From the IMG/VR virus record IMGVR_UViG_3300021963_009388, positions 38,496 through 102,495 of that record: a DNA stretch of 64,000 nt; one strand, given 5' to 3'. This DNA comes from a virus. Below the pieces are notes generated by a model that saw only the letters and a program-made list of their open reading frames with translations, had not been told where the DNA came from and did no database searches. Positions 25,657-35,027 of the stretch are shown one piece after another. Numbering within the stretch: position 1 is the stretch's first letter; each line of letters starts with the position of its first letter. Made by a program: the position numbers and the translations under genes.

Positions 25657-25915
25657 TGGAGATATATATCTATGCGAAGCTTGTGACTTGTCCGAGCATC
25701 GCACCAGATGAATATATCTCGCCAGGCAGAATTCCCGTCGCCTGACTAGAAATAGTAAAAGGGATAGGCTAAGGTATAAACACGTAGCGAAAAGATGTAG
25801 GTTGGGCGACCTACAATATAAACAGATTAGCGATAATCGTTTATTTAATCTTTCTTACGGCGAATCTATCTTAGTAATTGTACACAGGGCTGAAAGGCTC
25901 TGTGTGCTTTTTTTT
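25657..25915 (+). ncRNA. Structured RNA, cassette 5
   Basis: About 260 nt with no credible ORF. A long outer stem of GAGATATAT with ATATATCTC encloses GCGA/TCGC. It is followed by the CAGGC/GCCTG hairpin, the perfect GTAGGT/ACCTAC hairpin, AAAC.GATTA/TAATC.TTT, and the terminator stem. It shares promoter and terminator style with cassette 4 but not its duplicated module. Confidence 0.6.
25882..25915 (+). terminator. Cassette terminator 5
   Basis: ACACAG/CTGTGT stem, GC, T8, then AGCTATCAG. Confidence 0.85.
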
Positions 25916-25978
25916 AGCTATCAGCCATTCATGTAATGGGTTACCATATATCTAACTCTTACTTGAGGTGACCATAAT

Positions 25979-26311
25979 ATGGAATGGCTAATCATTCTTG
26001 CAGTTATGTCCCTTTACTCAACCTCCCTAATGATGTGTTATAGCGACAGTACAAGGAACTCTTGGTACTACCCAATCTTTTCTTTAGGGTTTAGCCTTAT
26101 TGTTTCTACGCTATGGGTGACTGGTGTTAGGTATCTAGACAACAAAGACCGTATCTTTTTCTTTAGCCTTTGCTGGGAGTTTTCTGTAATATTTATTGAT
26201 TACACAATACCTCTTGTGTTTTTTGGTCTTAATGTTAATAAGTATGTAGTAATGGGCTCGTTCGTTGTAGCTGCGGGCTTAACCATTATGAAACTCAATA
26301 TGAAAGGCTAG
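25979..26311 (+). CDS. Small multi-pass membrane protein
   Basis: 110 aa with three to four hydrophobic segments (WLIILAVMSLYSTSLMM, PIFSLGFSLIVSTLWVTGV, FFFSLCWEFSVIFIDYTIPLVFFGL, YVVMGSFVVAAGLTIM). GAGGTGA precedes the ATG. It could be a holin-like or superinfection-type membrane protein, but nothing specific identifies it. It is the first gene after the RNA cassettes. Confidence 0.6.
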   Translation: MEWLIILAVMSLYSTSLMMCYSDSTRNSWYYPIFSLGFSLIVSTLWVTGVRYLDNKDRIFFFSLCWEFSVIFIDYTIPLVFFGLNVNKYVVMGSFVVAAGLTIMKLNMKG

Positions 26312-26315
26312 TGAC

Positions 26316-26702
26316 ATGAAGGAAAAAGAAATCAATACATGGAAAGAAGACTTCGGATTCAGCGTATCCACTAAGGATGATCCCGACTTGCTTACTTATC
26401 TATTTAATAACTGGATCAAGAATGAGACTACTACGCCAGAGGATAGGGAGTCTGTTCAAGAGTTTATGGCTTATGCTAAGAAGCGATTAAGCCAGCACTA
26501 TGTTACTGGAATGGAATATCTTGATAGTGGCATAGGCATAGTGCTATCCAATGGTGACCGCGTACCATTTAATAAAGCTACCACTACTGCCACTGAGCCT
26601 ATTCGACAGACGGTGTCCATAACTGGGGATGCTAGCTATTTGCAGCCTAATGGCATAAAGCAAATAGATACGTCAGCCCCCATAACCGGAGGATCTAGGT
26701 AA
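26316..26702 (+). CDS. Hypothetical protein
   Basis: 128 aa, polar, not recognised. It starts 4 bases after the membrane protein and overlaps the next start by one base. Probably part of the structural operon. Confidence 0.6.
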   Translation: MKEKEINTWKEDFGFSVSTKDDPDLLTYLFNNWIKNETTTPEDRESVQEFMAYAKKRLSQHYVTGMEYLDSGIGIVLSNGDRVPFNKATTTATEPIRQTVSITGDASYLQPNGIKQIDTSAPITGGSR

Positions 26703-26959
26703 TGGCTAAAAAAATAACAGGCACTGCTGCTAGCTCTAGGCCGTACTTAAAACTCTACAAGGAAGAAGCGCCCACTTCCTTTATGGAAACCCTGGTCAGT
26801 GGCTTTCTTAAAAATATAGTTAAAAATGGCAATGTAGACAAAGACGACGCCGCAGGCTTATCAGTGGTATTTGATCGTTTTTTTGATTACTGTAGAGACG
26901 CAGCCCCCAACACCGTAGTGGTATCTGAAGGCAAGACCCTGCCTTTAATATCCTCTTGA
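26702..26959 (+). CDS. Small hypothetical protein
   Basis: 85 aa, not recognised. It has a Lys-rich N-terminus and a helical middle (SFMETLVSGFLKNIVKNG). Directly upstream of the 1071-aa protein. Confidence 0.6.
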   Translation: MAKKITGTAASSRPYLKLYKEEAPTSFMETLVSGFLKNIVKNGNVDKDDAAGLSVVFDRFFDYCRDAAPNTVVVSEGKTLPLISS

Positions 26960-26976
26960 CTTAGAGGTTTACATAA

Positions 26977-29900
26977 ATGCCGGATACAACTAAGAAGGCA
27001 GTATTTAGTAACTTAGGCTTGGTAGGCGGAAATGCTAAATCATTAAAGCCTTCTGCCATATCTTCTAATGACATATCTTCTAACCCTATGAAGGCTAAGC
27101 AGTTAGGCGTATCGCCAGTCCCGCTACAAAATAATAGATTTCTTGATCAAACTGCCTTGCTTAATAATAAAGCTAATGGTACATTAAATAAATCAGCCAC
27201 CTCATTTGACGTAAGTCCTTACGCCCATTCTCCTTACGTGAATAATTTAGGTTTTAATAGAGATGTGTACAGTAGTACACCTATTCCTAGTGGAGACGTC
27301 TCCACTAAGCGAGCAGCGTTCTTTGACGCGCTGTCAGAACTAGAGATGGCTAAAGACAAGGTGGAGAAAAAAGAACCGCTACCTCCGCCTGCACCTGTAC
27401 CAGCTGCAGTGCCGGTTGCGGCTAAGCAACCTACTTCAAGAGGGGGCCCGCCAGGAGCTCAAGCATCTTATAAGAAAATAGTGGATGACGCCGCAAGAAG
27501 AAAAGCTCCGGCTGAGCTCCCTAAACCAGCTACGGCTATAAGCCCAGTTGAAGCTAAAGGTTTCTATAGCCCACCTGTATCTGAGAACCTTGACCTCACA
27601 AAGAATGGCCCAGGGCTTACCGACTTTGATTACAGCAAATGGAACGCTGATAAGTCAAAACCTGTACAAGAAAGTATGAACCCGTACTCTGTTTACGAGT
27701 TCATGACCTACTACAATAAGAATAATAGCACTCAGATAAACGAAGACCAGGCTACGCGCATGCTTCAGCAGGAGGCTAGCAGACGAAACGGTTCAGCTGG
27801 GCCTGCCTGGAAAGACAAAATGAATAAGGCTGAAGGCTTTGAGCCTCAGCCTAAAGTAATTGAATCAGCTGGTGGTAGCACTTTAAGTCAGCGCCCTGAT
27901 GCACGCAAATTAGACTTGGTAAAGCTTCTTAATGCCAAACCCTCCGCAGAAGAGCTAGATGCGATAGATAGGGTTAGAAAAGAACCATCCCGAGATAGCG
28001 ATGCTTTGGGCTTTGGTGGCGGCTTAAACCTTTTACCAGCCGACATAAGTGATTCAAATGGTCCACTGCATAAGGGCCGAGAAGCATATGGAAAGACACC
28101 ATTTCAAGAAGGGCTTAGAGTACCAAAGAGAATAGAGGCGGCTACATTAGCCCAGAAGCTCTTATCTTCATCTAAGACAGATACTGAGAACACCAATCTT
28201 ATTTTTAGACAGCTACCGCCAGAGCGCATTAAGGATATAAGGGACTACCTGCAGACTAAAGGTAGTGACAGCGAAAGCTTGGCGGAGTTAGCCGCTTTTG
28301 AAACCATTAATGAATCGTACTTAGATAAACTTAATTTAAACTTAGGCTACTTTACTCCAAAAGATAAAACTAAATCTATTAGAGTAGTAGACTTCTTAAC
28401 TGATAAGAATAGCAATCAAACCTACGAAGAAAAATTAAAAGAGTTACCACCAAGCATTATTTCATCACTTAAATCTTTACCTTCAAGTGATTTAAGCCGT
28501 CTCACATACGCTTCAGATGTTGTTACTGGTAATAGAGAAGCAGCAGCGCTAGCCAACACCTCAGTAGGTAAGGAGGTTATGCCTGGAACTCGCACAGGCC
28601 CAGCGTTTGGTAATAACATAAAGAATCTGGTTGATACGCTTATGAATCACCAGACATCGGCTAGTGATTTCTTTGAGACAGTAACATCCCCATTTACAGG
28701 ATCATGGAGAAATCCAACTACCTATGACCCTCGTAAGGGCATGAGCGTAGTTGAGAAGGGCATTGAGAGCAGGGACATAGAAGCAAAAATTAAAAGCCTT
28801 AGGAAGCTGCCTTTTTCAGAAGCCACTAAGGCAGAGATAGGCAACTTAGTTAACAAGCATAAATCCCTTGAAGAAGTAATTGGCGCAGGAGTAGACAGGC
28901 CTAACCTTGCCTACGACGCTGTAAAGCCGCTTAAAGACCCCAGCCGTTTTATTACAAACCCTGTCACCTCATTGGCTGACGTAGCGTCTGTGCCTCTTAT
29001 GACTATGTTCCCGGTTCTGTCGCCTGCGATGGCTGCTATTCAAGGAACAGTTGGGTCTCTTAAGAATGTAGGCATACCAGGGTTCAACTTGGGGTTTCCA
29101 GAAACTAAGGTTATGGGCATGCCTCTAGGTTTTGAAGTCCCTCCGCTAACCCCTAAGAACGAAGAAACCTACGGCAAAATACTCTCTATGCTAGGGGTTT
29201 TAGCTCCTAACCCTACTGGCTTTATTCCTAAGAGCATACCTAAGGTGCCTTCAGCTATTCCTAAAGAAGTAGCTAATATAATGAACAACCTCAAACCCCA
29301 AACTACGAGCGCCGGCCCCGGTAGCTTCTGGAGTCCTAAGGTAAATCTTGGCGTAGGAAAGAAAGTACCTGAGATACCCATAACACAATCTCAAAAGGCA
29401 ACAGAAAAATTAAAAAGTATCTTAAACCCACCAGCTACTCCTTCCTCAAACTATAGGGGCCCGTGGATGGGAGAAGCCGTGCCCCCTAACACTTCAGCTA
29501 TTCCTAAGAACGTGGCTAGGGCAGTGGACAGCCTGGAAGACAAAGCCATGAGCTTCGAGAGAGGTAGTTTCTGGAGCCCCACGCCAAACCTTGGTGTAGG
29601 AAAGGAAGTACCTAAAATAAACCCCACATCCTCAAAGACGCCATATCAAAGAATAGTTGAAGAAATAACGGCTAAAGATGTGAAGCCCATTGCAGACTAT
29701 AAGGGCCCGTGGGTCAATGAAGCAAACCCACTGCCCAAAGCTACAATAATTCAAAAAGCTATGCAAGGAGCTTCGCAGCTAGCTAGCACTCCAGTTAATG
29801 TTCCTCTTAAGGTTCTACTGGCGCCAACCGTTGCTGAAATTACAGGAGAAGGAGTAGAGGAGTTCAATAAGGGCTATGATGAAGCCGAGGCAAAAAGAAA

Positions 29901-30192
29901 TGCAGGTAGCTCAGCGCCAGCAGCTGCTACTTCAGGCGAGGCTGCTAGTACTTCAGGGGCTAACCCAGCTGCCCCAGCTACTTCAGGGGCTAAGCCAAAC
30001 AGCCCAGCCACTCAAGAAGGCATGACTGGGCTACAAAAAGCTTTATTAGCTGCAGGCATAGGTATTCCTGCAATACTAGCCCTTACCAGTGCTATGAGCG
30101 GATCAGACGATGATGAAGATGAAGATGAAGATGATGAAGAGAGTGAAGCTGATTACAGGCGTAGGTTACGAGCAAGAAACGCTTACAGATAA
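26977..30192 (+). CDS. Large virion-type protein with internal repeats and C-terminal TM
   Basis: 1071 aa. Residues 1-330 are low-complexity and Pro/Ser-rich. A hydrophobic stretch lies near 665-700 (ADVASVPLMTMFPVLSPAMAAIQG). A repeat of about 95 residues occurs twice (about 765-860 and 860-950), each with GSFWSP..NLGVGK.VP and Y(R/K)GPW. After Ala/Ser-rich repeats, a membrane segment (ALLAAGIGIPAILALTSAMSG) is followed by an acidic DDDEDEDEDDEE tail. It has the look of an internal or tail-associated virion protein; no enzyme motif seen. Carries exact palindrome copy 4. Confidence 0.6.
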   Translation: MPDTTKKAVFSNLGLVGGNAKSLKPSAISSNDISSNPMKAKQLGVSPVPLQNNRFLDQTALLNNKANGTLNKSATSFDVSPYAHSPYVNNLGFNRDVYSSTPIPSGDVSTKRAAFFDALSELEMAKDKVEKKEPLPPPAPVPAAVPVAAKQPTSRGGPPGAQASYKKIVDDAARRKAPAELPKPATAISPVEAKGFYSPPVSENLDLTKNGPGLTDFDYSKWNADKSKPVQESMNPYSVYEFMTYYNKNNSTQINEDQATRMLQQEASRRNGSAGPAWKDKMNKAEGFEPQPKVIESAGGSTLSQRPDARKLDLVKLLNAKPSAEELDAIDRVRKEPSRDSDALGFGGGLNLLPADISDSNGPLHKGREAYGKTPFQEGLRVPKRIEAATLAQKLLSSSKTDTENTNLIFRQLPPERIKDIRDYLQTKGSDSESLAELAAFETINESYLDKLNLNLGYFTPKDKTKSIRVVDFLTDKNSNQTYEEKLKELPPSIISSLKSLPSSDLSRLTYASDVVTGNREAAALANTSVGKEVMPGTRTGPAFGNNIKNLVDTLMNHQTSASDFFETVTSPFTGSWRNPTTYDPRKGMSVVEKGIESRDIEAKIKSLRKLPFSEATKAEIGNLVNKHKSLEEVIGAGVDRPNLAYDAVKPLKDPSRFITNPVTSLADVASVPLMTMFPVLSPAMAAIQGTVGSLKNVGIPGFNLGFPETKVMGMPLGFEVPPLTPKNEETYGKILSMLGVLAPNPTGFIPKSIPKVPSAIPKEVANIMNNLKPQTTSAGPGSFWSPKVNLGVGKKVPEIPITQSQKATEKLKSILNPPATPSSNYRGPWMGEAVPPNTSAIPKNVARAVDSLEDKAMSFERGSFWSPTPNLGVGKEVPKINPTSSKTPYQRIVEEITAKDVKPIADYKGPWVNEANPLPKATIIQKAMQGASQLASTPVNVPLKVLLAPTVAEITGEGVEEFNKGYDEAEAKRNAGSSAPAAATSGEAASTSGANPAAPATSGAKPNSPATQEGMTGLQKALLAAGIGIPAILALTSAMSGSDDDEDEDEDDEESEADYRRRLRARNAYR
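27290..27305. repeat. Dispersed palindrome, copy 4 (exact)
   Basis: GTGGAGACGTCTCCAC with flanking A/T (18 bp), read as S-G-D-V-S-T. Confidence 0.9.
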
Positions 30193-30207
30193 GATAAAGG
30201 AGTACTG

Positions 30208-30897
30208 ATGAGTAGCAAGCGCAGCATGATGTCTGTTCTGGACCTTAAGCAGCTTTACCCGACCATAGAGTTAATGGATGGATATGATGCCGCCTTTATA
30301 GGTATAGTGCCATCTCAGGACGGGGGCTGCCTGGCCGTGTACGACTCTATGAAGATAGTGAACATGCTGCACAAGAAAGGCTTCTCTTCTCAAGAGGAGC
30401 TCTTATCTCATTTTGAGAATATGGTGTCCTCAGCTCAGAAGGTTATAAAGATAGGTCCTCTGTTTATGCAGCATACGCTTATATCTGAGACTATAGATTT
30501 AGACCAAGAAGATGAGATTGAAATTGATGAAGAAGATGATGAGGAAGATGATGAAGATATTGAGGAAGATGAATGGAGTAGTGACTCAGACAGTGACTCA
30601 GACAGTGACTCAGACAGCGATCATGACTGGAACGATGGCGACGACCCAGGCGAAGAAGGTGAAGAGGGCGAAGAAGGAAATGACTTAGAAGAATCAGGGT
30701 ACGATGAGGATGTGTCTGAGCCTTACATGGAGATAACCGTAGACATAGGCACCAATAACCCAGATGACTGCATGATAAATAAAAACGCAAATAAGATAAA
30801 AGAAGCTATAAGGATTATATTCCCTAATCTTCCGCGCTTAGACATGGTAGGTAAGGCTAAGTTTGCGCTTAGGAACCTGGATGAGATGGAAGAATGA
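30208..30897 (+). CDS. Acidic protein with Asp-Ser repeat
   Basis: 229 aa, preceded by AAGGAG. The middle is extremely acidic (EDDEEDDEDIEEDEW), then an (SD)n run encoded by a 12-base tandem repeat (about 30586-30625), then Glu/Gly repeats. The N- and C-terminal parts look folded. Such acidic proteins in virion operons can act as scaffolds or DNA mimics; there is no direct evidence for either here. Confidence 0.6.
   Translation: MSSKRSMMSVLDLKQLYPTIELMDGYDAAFIGIVPSQDGGCLAVYDSMKIVNMLHKKGFSSQEELLSHFENMVSSAQKVIKIGPLFMQHTLISETIDLDQEDEIEIDEEDDEEDDEDIEEDEWSSDSDSDSDSDSDSDHDWNDGDDPGEEGEEGEEGNDLEESGYDEDVSEPYMEITVDIGTNNPDDCMINKNANKIKEAIRIIFPNLPRLDMVGKAKFALRNLDEMEE
30586..30625 (+). repeat. 12-base tandem repeat encoding Ser-Asp run
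   Basis: Three near-identical units of GACTCAGACAGT in the acidic protein gene. Likely prone to copy-number change. Confidence 0.75.
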
Positions 30898-30909
30898 GCT
30901 TATTTAGTT

Positions 30910-31190
30910 TACGACGTTTAAGATATGGACTAAGCCAATAATATTTGTAACAATACATTGCTGGGTTAGAGCTTAGTTGAAGGCGTCAACTGGTTAGGAT
31001 CTGATAGACGAATGGCAAGATGCCTGTTCTACAGAGATGGTACCCACACCATGGCGAAAGCCGATTAGGTGCGGCAGGAGGGGCGGGTAGTATAACGCCT
31101 AATTTACTAACCTGCTACTAGACTTAGGTTTAGTTCGGACTTCAGGATAGGGGATCTGGAGAGGTTCCAGCCCAGCATTTATTACAAGGA
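30910..31190 (+). ncRNA. Candidate structured RNA or long structured leader
   Basis: A 303-base gap in an otherwise tightly packed operon with no supportable ORF. Several hairpins can be drawn: AGTTG/CAACT, GGCA/TGCC, ATGGT/ACCAT, GGC-GAAA-GCC, AACCT/AGGTT and CTGGA/TCCAG. No cassette promoter or T-rich terminator is present, so it may be a 5' leader of the next gene or a processed RNA. It is not recognisable as tmRNA, RNase P or a group I intron. Confidence 0.4.
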
Positions 31191-31200
31191 CGTAACAACT

Positions 31201-32547
31201 ATGAGTAGTTTTAATAAGCTAGCGAATCTTCATAATGTGTTCTTTAAGAGGGCTGAAGGTGAAAGATTAAAGGTCAACCCTAATGACTCGGGTAGGATAG
31301 AGTTGCCAGACCCTGTCCACCGTCATCCACCTGGACTTTATGACAAACTGTTTCCATCTAAGGTTCCACCTAAGGTTCCACCTAAGGGTCCAGTTGGTAA
31401 GGCTACTGTTACGCCCCCGCAACAAAGAGTGCCCGCTTTTCCAACAAAAGGCGGATTCAACGAACCTAACAAGGTTATCGATCCTAATAGACCTGTGTCA
31501 CCTATGCCTGTGCCATACTTTAAGAGGGCAAGTGGTTTAGAAGACTACGCTGGTTTAGCCGCTCCAGTAGGTGGGGCTATACTAGGCGGAGGCGGCACGG
31601 CTCTTTATGATTACTTAAGGGGCAACAAAGAAAACAGACTTTCGAGAATTCTAAAGGGAACCGCTGCAGGAACGTTAGGCGGAGCCGGGCTAGGAGTGGC
31701 AAAAGATTTTCTTGATTTTTATACGGGTACCCCAATTCCAAGGCGCAGCCCCGAATATGGTAGGAACACTGGGATAGGCGCAGGAATATTAGCTGGTGGC
31801 TCTTATGGTCTGGCTACAACTTTAGACGATTTAAAGGCTGAAAATGTTAAGAAAAAAGAGAACACGGACACCTCAAACACACCTCATGACGATAAGCCTG
31901 ACCGCCAATCGAAAGCACCTACCTCCAAAAAGCCTAGTAAAAAAGGCCCTATTTCAAAGGAATCCAGCCTAAACAGTAGGTTCTTTAAGCAATCAGAGGG
32001 CATCGACCCTAGAGTAGCAGAGGCAAAAGCTCAGAGAGACGCTATTAGAAAATCACTCGATGTTACCGGTCCTGGAGGCGGTACTACTCAGGGCCATGTG
32101 CGTTCTGACGGCAAAGGCGGGTGGACAGTTAGCCCCGGCGCTCAATACACCCCTCAAAAAGGCTATAACCATCAAGGCTATAAAATTCCAGATCCTATAC
32201 CTGGAGCAGGCGGTCAGGCAAATACTCCTCCAGTTCCTAGAGGCATGCAGCCTGTGCCTCAACCTGTTGACCCTAGGCTAGAAATGATCAGGAAGGGTAC
32301 AGCAGACTTTGAACGACGTAATGACGAGTTTGATGCGGCACGAGGACAGAACAACATACCATCACCTAGGCCCGCCGGAAAGAGCCCGTATGCTGAGATA
32401 TATGAGAAAGAGCTGGCTAAACGAATAGCTCCACCTTCAGGGGCTAATACGCAAACTCCTCCTATGGCTAAACCTAATGTTCCTGCTGCGCCTCCTAGGG
32501 TTCCCGCAGGAGGCACCTACGCCCCTTCTAGGTTCCCCCCAAGATAA
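31201..32547 (+). CDS. Tagged virion-type protein with glycine-zipper segment
   Basis: 448 aa. The N-terminal tag MSSFNKLANLHNVFFKRA aligns without gaps with tags on at least five other proteins here. Residues about 115-205 are glycine-zipper-like (AAPVGGAILGGGGTALYDYL; GTAAGTLGGAGLGVAKDF; GIGAGILAGGSYGLA), which could insert into membranes. Related short motifs recur internally (YFKRASG near 107; FFKQSEG near 265). The rest is Pro/Gly-rich. Perhaps an internal head or ejection protein; inferred from tag, membrane segment and neighbourhood. Confidence 0.65.
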   Translation: MSSFNKLANLHNVFFKRAEGERLKVNPNDSGRIELPDPVHRHPPGLYDKLFPSKVPPKVPPKGPVGKATVTPPQQRVPAFPTKGGFNEPNKVIDPNRPVSPMPVPYFKRASGLEDYAGLAAPVGGAILGGGGTALYDYLRGNKENRLSRILKGTAAGTLGGAGLGVAKDFLDFYTGTPIPRRSPEYGRNTGIGAGILAGGSYGLATTLDDLKAENVKKKENTDTSNTPHDDKPDRQSKAPTSKKPSKKGPISKESSLNSRFFKQSEGIDPRVAEAKAQRDAIRKSLDVTGPGGGTTQGHVRSDGKGGWTVSPGAQYTPQKGYNHQGYKIPDPIPGAGGQANTPPVPRGMQPVPQPVDPRLEMIRKGTADFERRNDEFDAARGQNNIPSPRPAGKSPYAEIYEKELAKRIAPPSGANTQTPPMAKPNVPAAPPRVPAGGTYAPSRFPPR

Positions 32548-32562
32548 CACTAGGTAACAACC

Positions 32563-33357
32563 ATGCGTAATTTCACTAAGATAGCAAAGCTTCATAGGAT
32601 GTTCTTTAAGAGGGCTGAGGAGATCTCTAGACCTCCTATAGGAAATACAAAAGGGTCAGATAACAGACCGCCTGCGCCTCCTAGGCCTATAGGGCTGCCA
32701 AAAGGAGATAATGAAAGACCTGGAGTACCTCTTGAGAGAGGGCTATCAAAAAAAGGCCCCGAGGAAAGACCAACTGAGTCTCCTCGCACTCCTATAGGGC
32801 TATCAAAAAAAGGCCCCGTGGAAATACCAACTGATCCTCGTCGTCCGCAAATACCGGGACTACAAAAGGGCAACAGAGAAGACTGGGACAAAAACCAAAG
32901 ATTTAACCCTGAGGCCGAGCCTACGTCCGGTAGAGAACCTACGCAGGTTGAGCTTAGACATATTATGCCTCATTCTGGGCCACAGGAGTTTATCCCCAAA
33001 GATCCAGCTTGGAAATCTGACAAAGGTAAGCTTCCAGTTCAATTTGGTTCGGACGAGCCCAAGAGGACTGCTCTAAACACCGCGCACACTCCAGCGCCTT
33101 ACGTACCTCCTCCAGACGATTTTGACGCTGCTTATCAGTCCAGGTTAGAACAAAAGTTCGATAATCATGTCTTTGCAAACCCGTTTGGCAATAGAGATGA
33201 ATATTCAAATAGCATACAGATGAACCCCGCTTTAAGGCCTAATGGCCCCGGCTCAAACTACCTGCCTCCTTCGGAGATCAAGCAGAAGATCACTCTTCCC
33301 ACTCACTTAAGGCGACCACCGTTTGATAAGAAAGATCCTACATACGGCTTGGAATAA
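32563..33357 (+). CDS. Tagged, repeat-containing virion-type protein
   Basis: 264 aa. The N-terminal tag is MRNFTKIAKLHRMFFKRA. It is followed by imperfect repeats built on RPIGL.K...ERP and GLSKKGP (DNA repeats between about 32680 and 32870). The remainder is Pro-rich and probably disordered. No enzyme motif. Confidence 0.65.
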   Translation: MRNFTKIAKLHRMFFKRAEEISRPPIGNTKGSDNRPPAPPRPIGLPKGDNERPGVPLERGLSKKGPEERPTESPRTPIGLSKKGPVEIPTDPRRPQIPGLQKGNREDWDKNQRFNPEAEPTSGREPTQVELRHIMPHSGPQEFIPKDPAWKSDKGKLPVQFGSDEPKRTALNTAHTPAPYVPPPDDFDAAYQSRLEQKFDNHVFANPFGNRDEYSNSIQMNPALRPNGPGSNYLPPSEIKQKITLPTHLRRPPFDKKDPTYGLE

Positions 33358-33374
33358 CTTAGGGACCCAATCAT

Positions 33375-33791
33375 ATGGACTTTAATATAGTATTAGCTGC
33401 TATAAGCATTATATTTGGGGCGGTTGGCTCCCTTGCGGGAGCTATCTCTGTTATCTATGTAAATAAGCTTAAGTCGGAAAAAGCTTCTGATATTAAGACC
33501 AAAGAGATAATCCTTAAGCAGCAGCGGCTAGACCATCATGAGAATGATTCTCTATTCAGTGAGTATAGACTCATAGTTGAGTCATCCAAAGATATGCAAA
33601 CCTTTCTAAGGGAAGAGATGAAGAACCTAAAGAAAGATATAGAAGAACTTTATAACGACAGGCGTAACTGCCGTAAAGAAAACGATGAGCTAAGAACAAA
33701 GGTAATTCAATTAGAGGATGAGCTTAGGTCTTTAAGGCGTAGATTAGACAACGGTGGACTTAGTTTAGTATCTAACCAAGAGGCGGCGTAG
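33375..33791 (+). CDS. Single-pass membrane protein with coiled coil (possible i-spanin)
   Basis: 138 aa. An N-terminal membrane segment (IVLAAISIIFGAVGSLAGAISVIYV) is followed by a long helical, heptad-like region (KDMQTFLREEMKNLKKDIEELYNDRRN...LEDELRSLRRRL). This is the layout of an inner-membrane spanin, but no outer-membrane lipoprotein partner is adjacent. It could equally be a virion or membrane-tethered coiled-coil protein. Confidence 0.6.
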   Translation: MDFNIVLAAISIIFGAVGSLAGAISVIYVNKLKSEKASDIKTKEIILKQQRLDHHENDSLFSEYRLIVESSKDMQTFLREEMKNLKKDIEELYNDRRNCRKENDELRTKVIQLEDELRSLRRRLDNGGLSLVSNQEAA

Positions 33792-33793
33792 TT

Positions 33794-35020
33794 ATGCGTA
33801 ATTTTAATAAGTTAGCTAATTTGCATAGAGTGTTCTTTAAAAGGGCTGACCGCTTTAATAGCTATGAGAATGGCGATAAGGGGCAGGGCAAGTATAAGCC
33901 TTACGTAAATTACCTTCCCGAAGAAGTAAAAGAGGCGCCAACCCCTCCTGAGATTAAGCCAAAAGTAAAGAGCATAGGCCCTGAGGAGATGAATAGCGCA
34001 GACGTGCCCCCAACTCCTAAGGAGCCATCTTATCTTGGAAAAGGCACTGATCCGGTTAAGAAAACTAATGTACCGTTAGAAAACTCTAAAGGCTTACCCA
34101 TTCCCCAGGCTAATTACAAGAATTGGCTGAACGATAATTACTCTAGTGACACTAAGGTGGTTGGTCCAAAAAGAGAAAGTGCGTACAAATCAATAGACGA
34201 AGCGCTTGGGGCTACTGGGGACCCCAATATGTTTAAAAATTGGTCTATCAAAGTTAGAGAACTTGGAAAAGACATGAGCGATAACGCCCCTAACAAATTT
34301 TTATCTATTGGGCACGGGGCAGGCCCAGTCAATGTAACATTACCCCCTATAGGCAACTTCTTCAAAACTAAAAACTTTCCACATAGTTCTTCTTATGAGT
34401 TGCCTAAGCCGTGGTATAAGTTTAACCCGTTCATTACTCCAGACTATCAAAGGTATGCCTTTACGCCGGATGATATGAGCTTCCTTAAGGAAAAATCAAA
34501 CGCGCCTGATAACAGCGCAATGATGTCTCCCGATCTTACTAAGCTTCATGAAGGAGTACACGGTGGGTATTCACCTGCTGGGCCCGAGCGCATAAAATCA
34601 TTAGCAGGTATACTCGACGTGCTTGCGCCAACTAACTCTAAAGGAAATCCCATGACTTCGAGTGACGGTGCTAGGGCTGTACGAACTGAATTTGGTGAAT
34701 ATTTACCTAATGCCGGTAAACTTCACCAATTCGCTAATGAAGCCCCAGCTACTCTCTATGAAATAGCTTCAGGAGCTAGGGCTGCTGAAGATGTTACTAA
34801 AAATAGGTTTCCAGGTAGCTTTGGTGGAATGAACCTTAGCTCTATGGCTAATTACCAAAGGCAGTACGGCCCAGAAGCCTTTAACACGCCTACAGGTCAG
34901 AGATTCCTTCAGTACCAATTGGAAAAGAGCCGCGAACCCACCTCAGACGAGAGACAAAAGAAATCGCTGGAGCAAATGATAAGAGAAATGGCGGAACCAG
35001 TACCTATAGCACCAGAGTAA
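33794..35020 (+). CDS. Tagged virion-type protein with HEGVH zincin motif
   Basis: 408 aa. N-terminal tag MRNFNKLANLHRVFFKRA. A zinc-protease-type HExxH motif, H252-E-G-V-H256, lies in LTKLHEGVHGGYS. A downstream glutamate such as in NEAPATLYEIASG could be the third ligand. The region between tag and motif is Pro-rich. It may be a virion-packaged metallopeptidase; the motif alone is short and could be coincidental, but two neighbours carry the same type of motif. Confidence 0.55.
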   Translation: MRNFNKLANLHRVFFKRADRFNSYENGDKGQGKYKPYVNYLPEEVKEAPTPPEIKPKVKSIGPEEMNSADVPPTPKEPSYLGKGTDPVKKTNVPLENSKGLPIPQANYKNWLNDNYSSDTKVVGPKRESAYKSIDEALGATGDPNMFKNWSIKVRELGKDMSDNAPNKFLSIGHGAGPVNVTLPPIGNFFKTKNFPHSSSYELPKPWYKFNPFITPDYQRYAFTPDDMSFLKEKSNAPDNSAMMSPDLTKLHEGVHGGYSPAGPERIKSLAGILDVLAPTNSKGNPMTSSDGARAVRTEFGEYLPNAGKLHQFANEAPATLYEIASGARAAEDVTKNRFPGSFGGMNLSSMANYQRQYGPEAFNTPTGQRFLQYQLEKSREPTSDERQKKSLEQMIREMAEPVPIAPE

Positions 35021-35027
35021 TAACATT

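Noticed and set aside
30491-30790. Minus-strand Leu/His-rich ORF
   Set aside because: Produced by the reverse complement of Asp/Glu/Ser repeats; not a credible protein.
30910-31190. Group I intron, tmRNA or RNase P RNA
   Set aside because: AAGATATGGACT resembles an intron P7 strand but is at the wrong end and lacks its partner; tmRNA and RNase P consensus blocks are absent.
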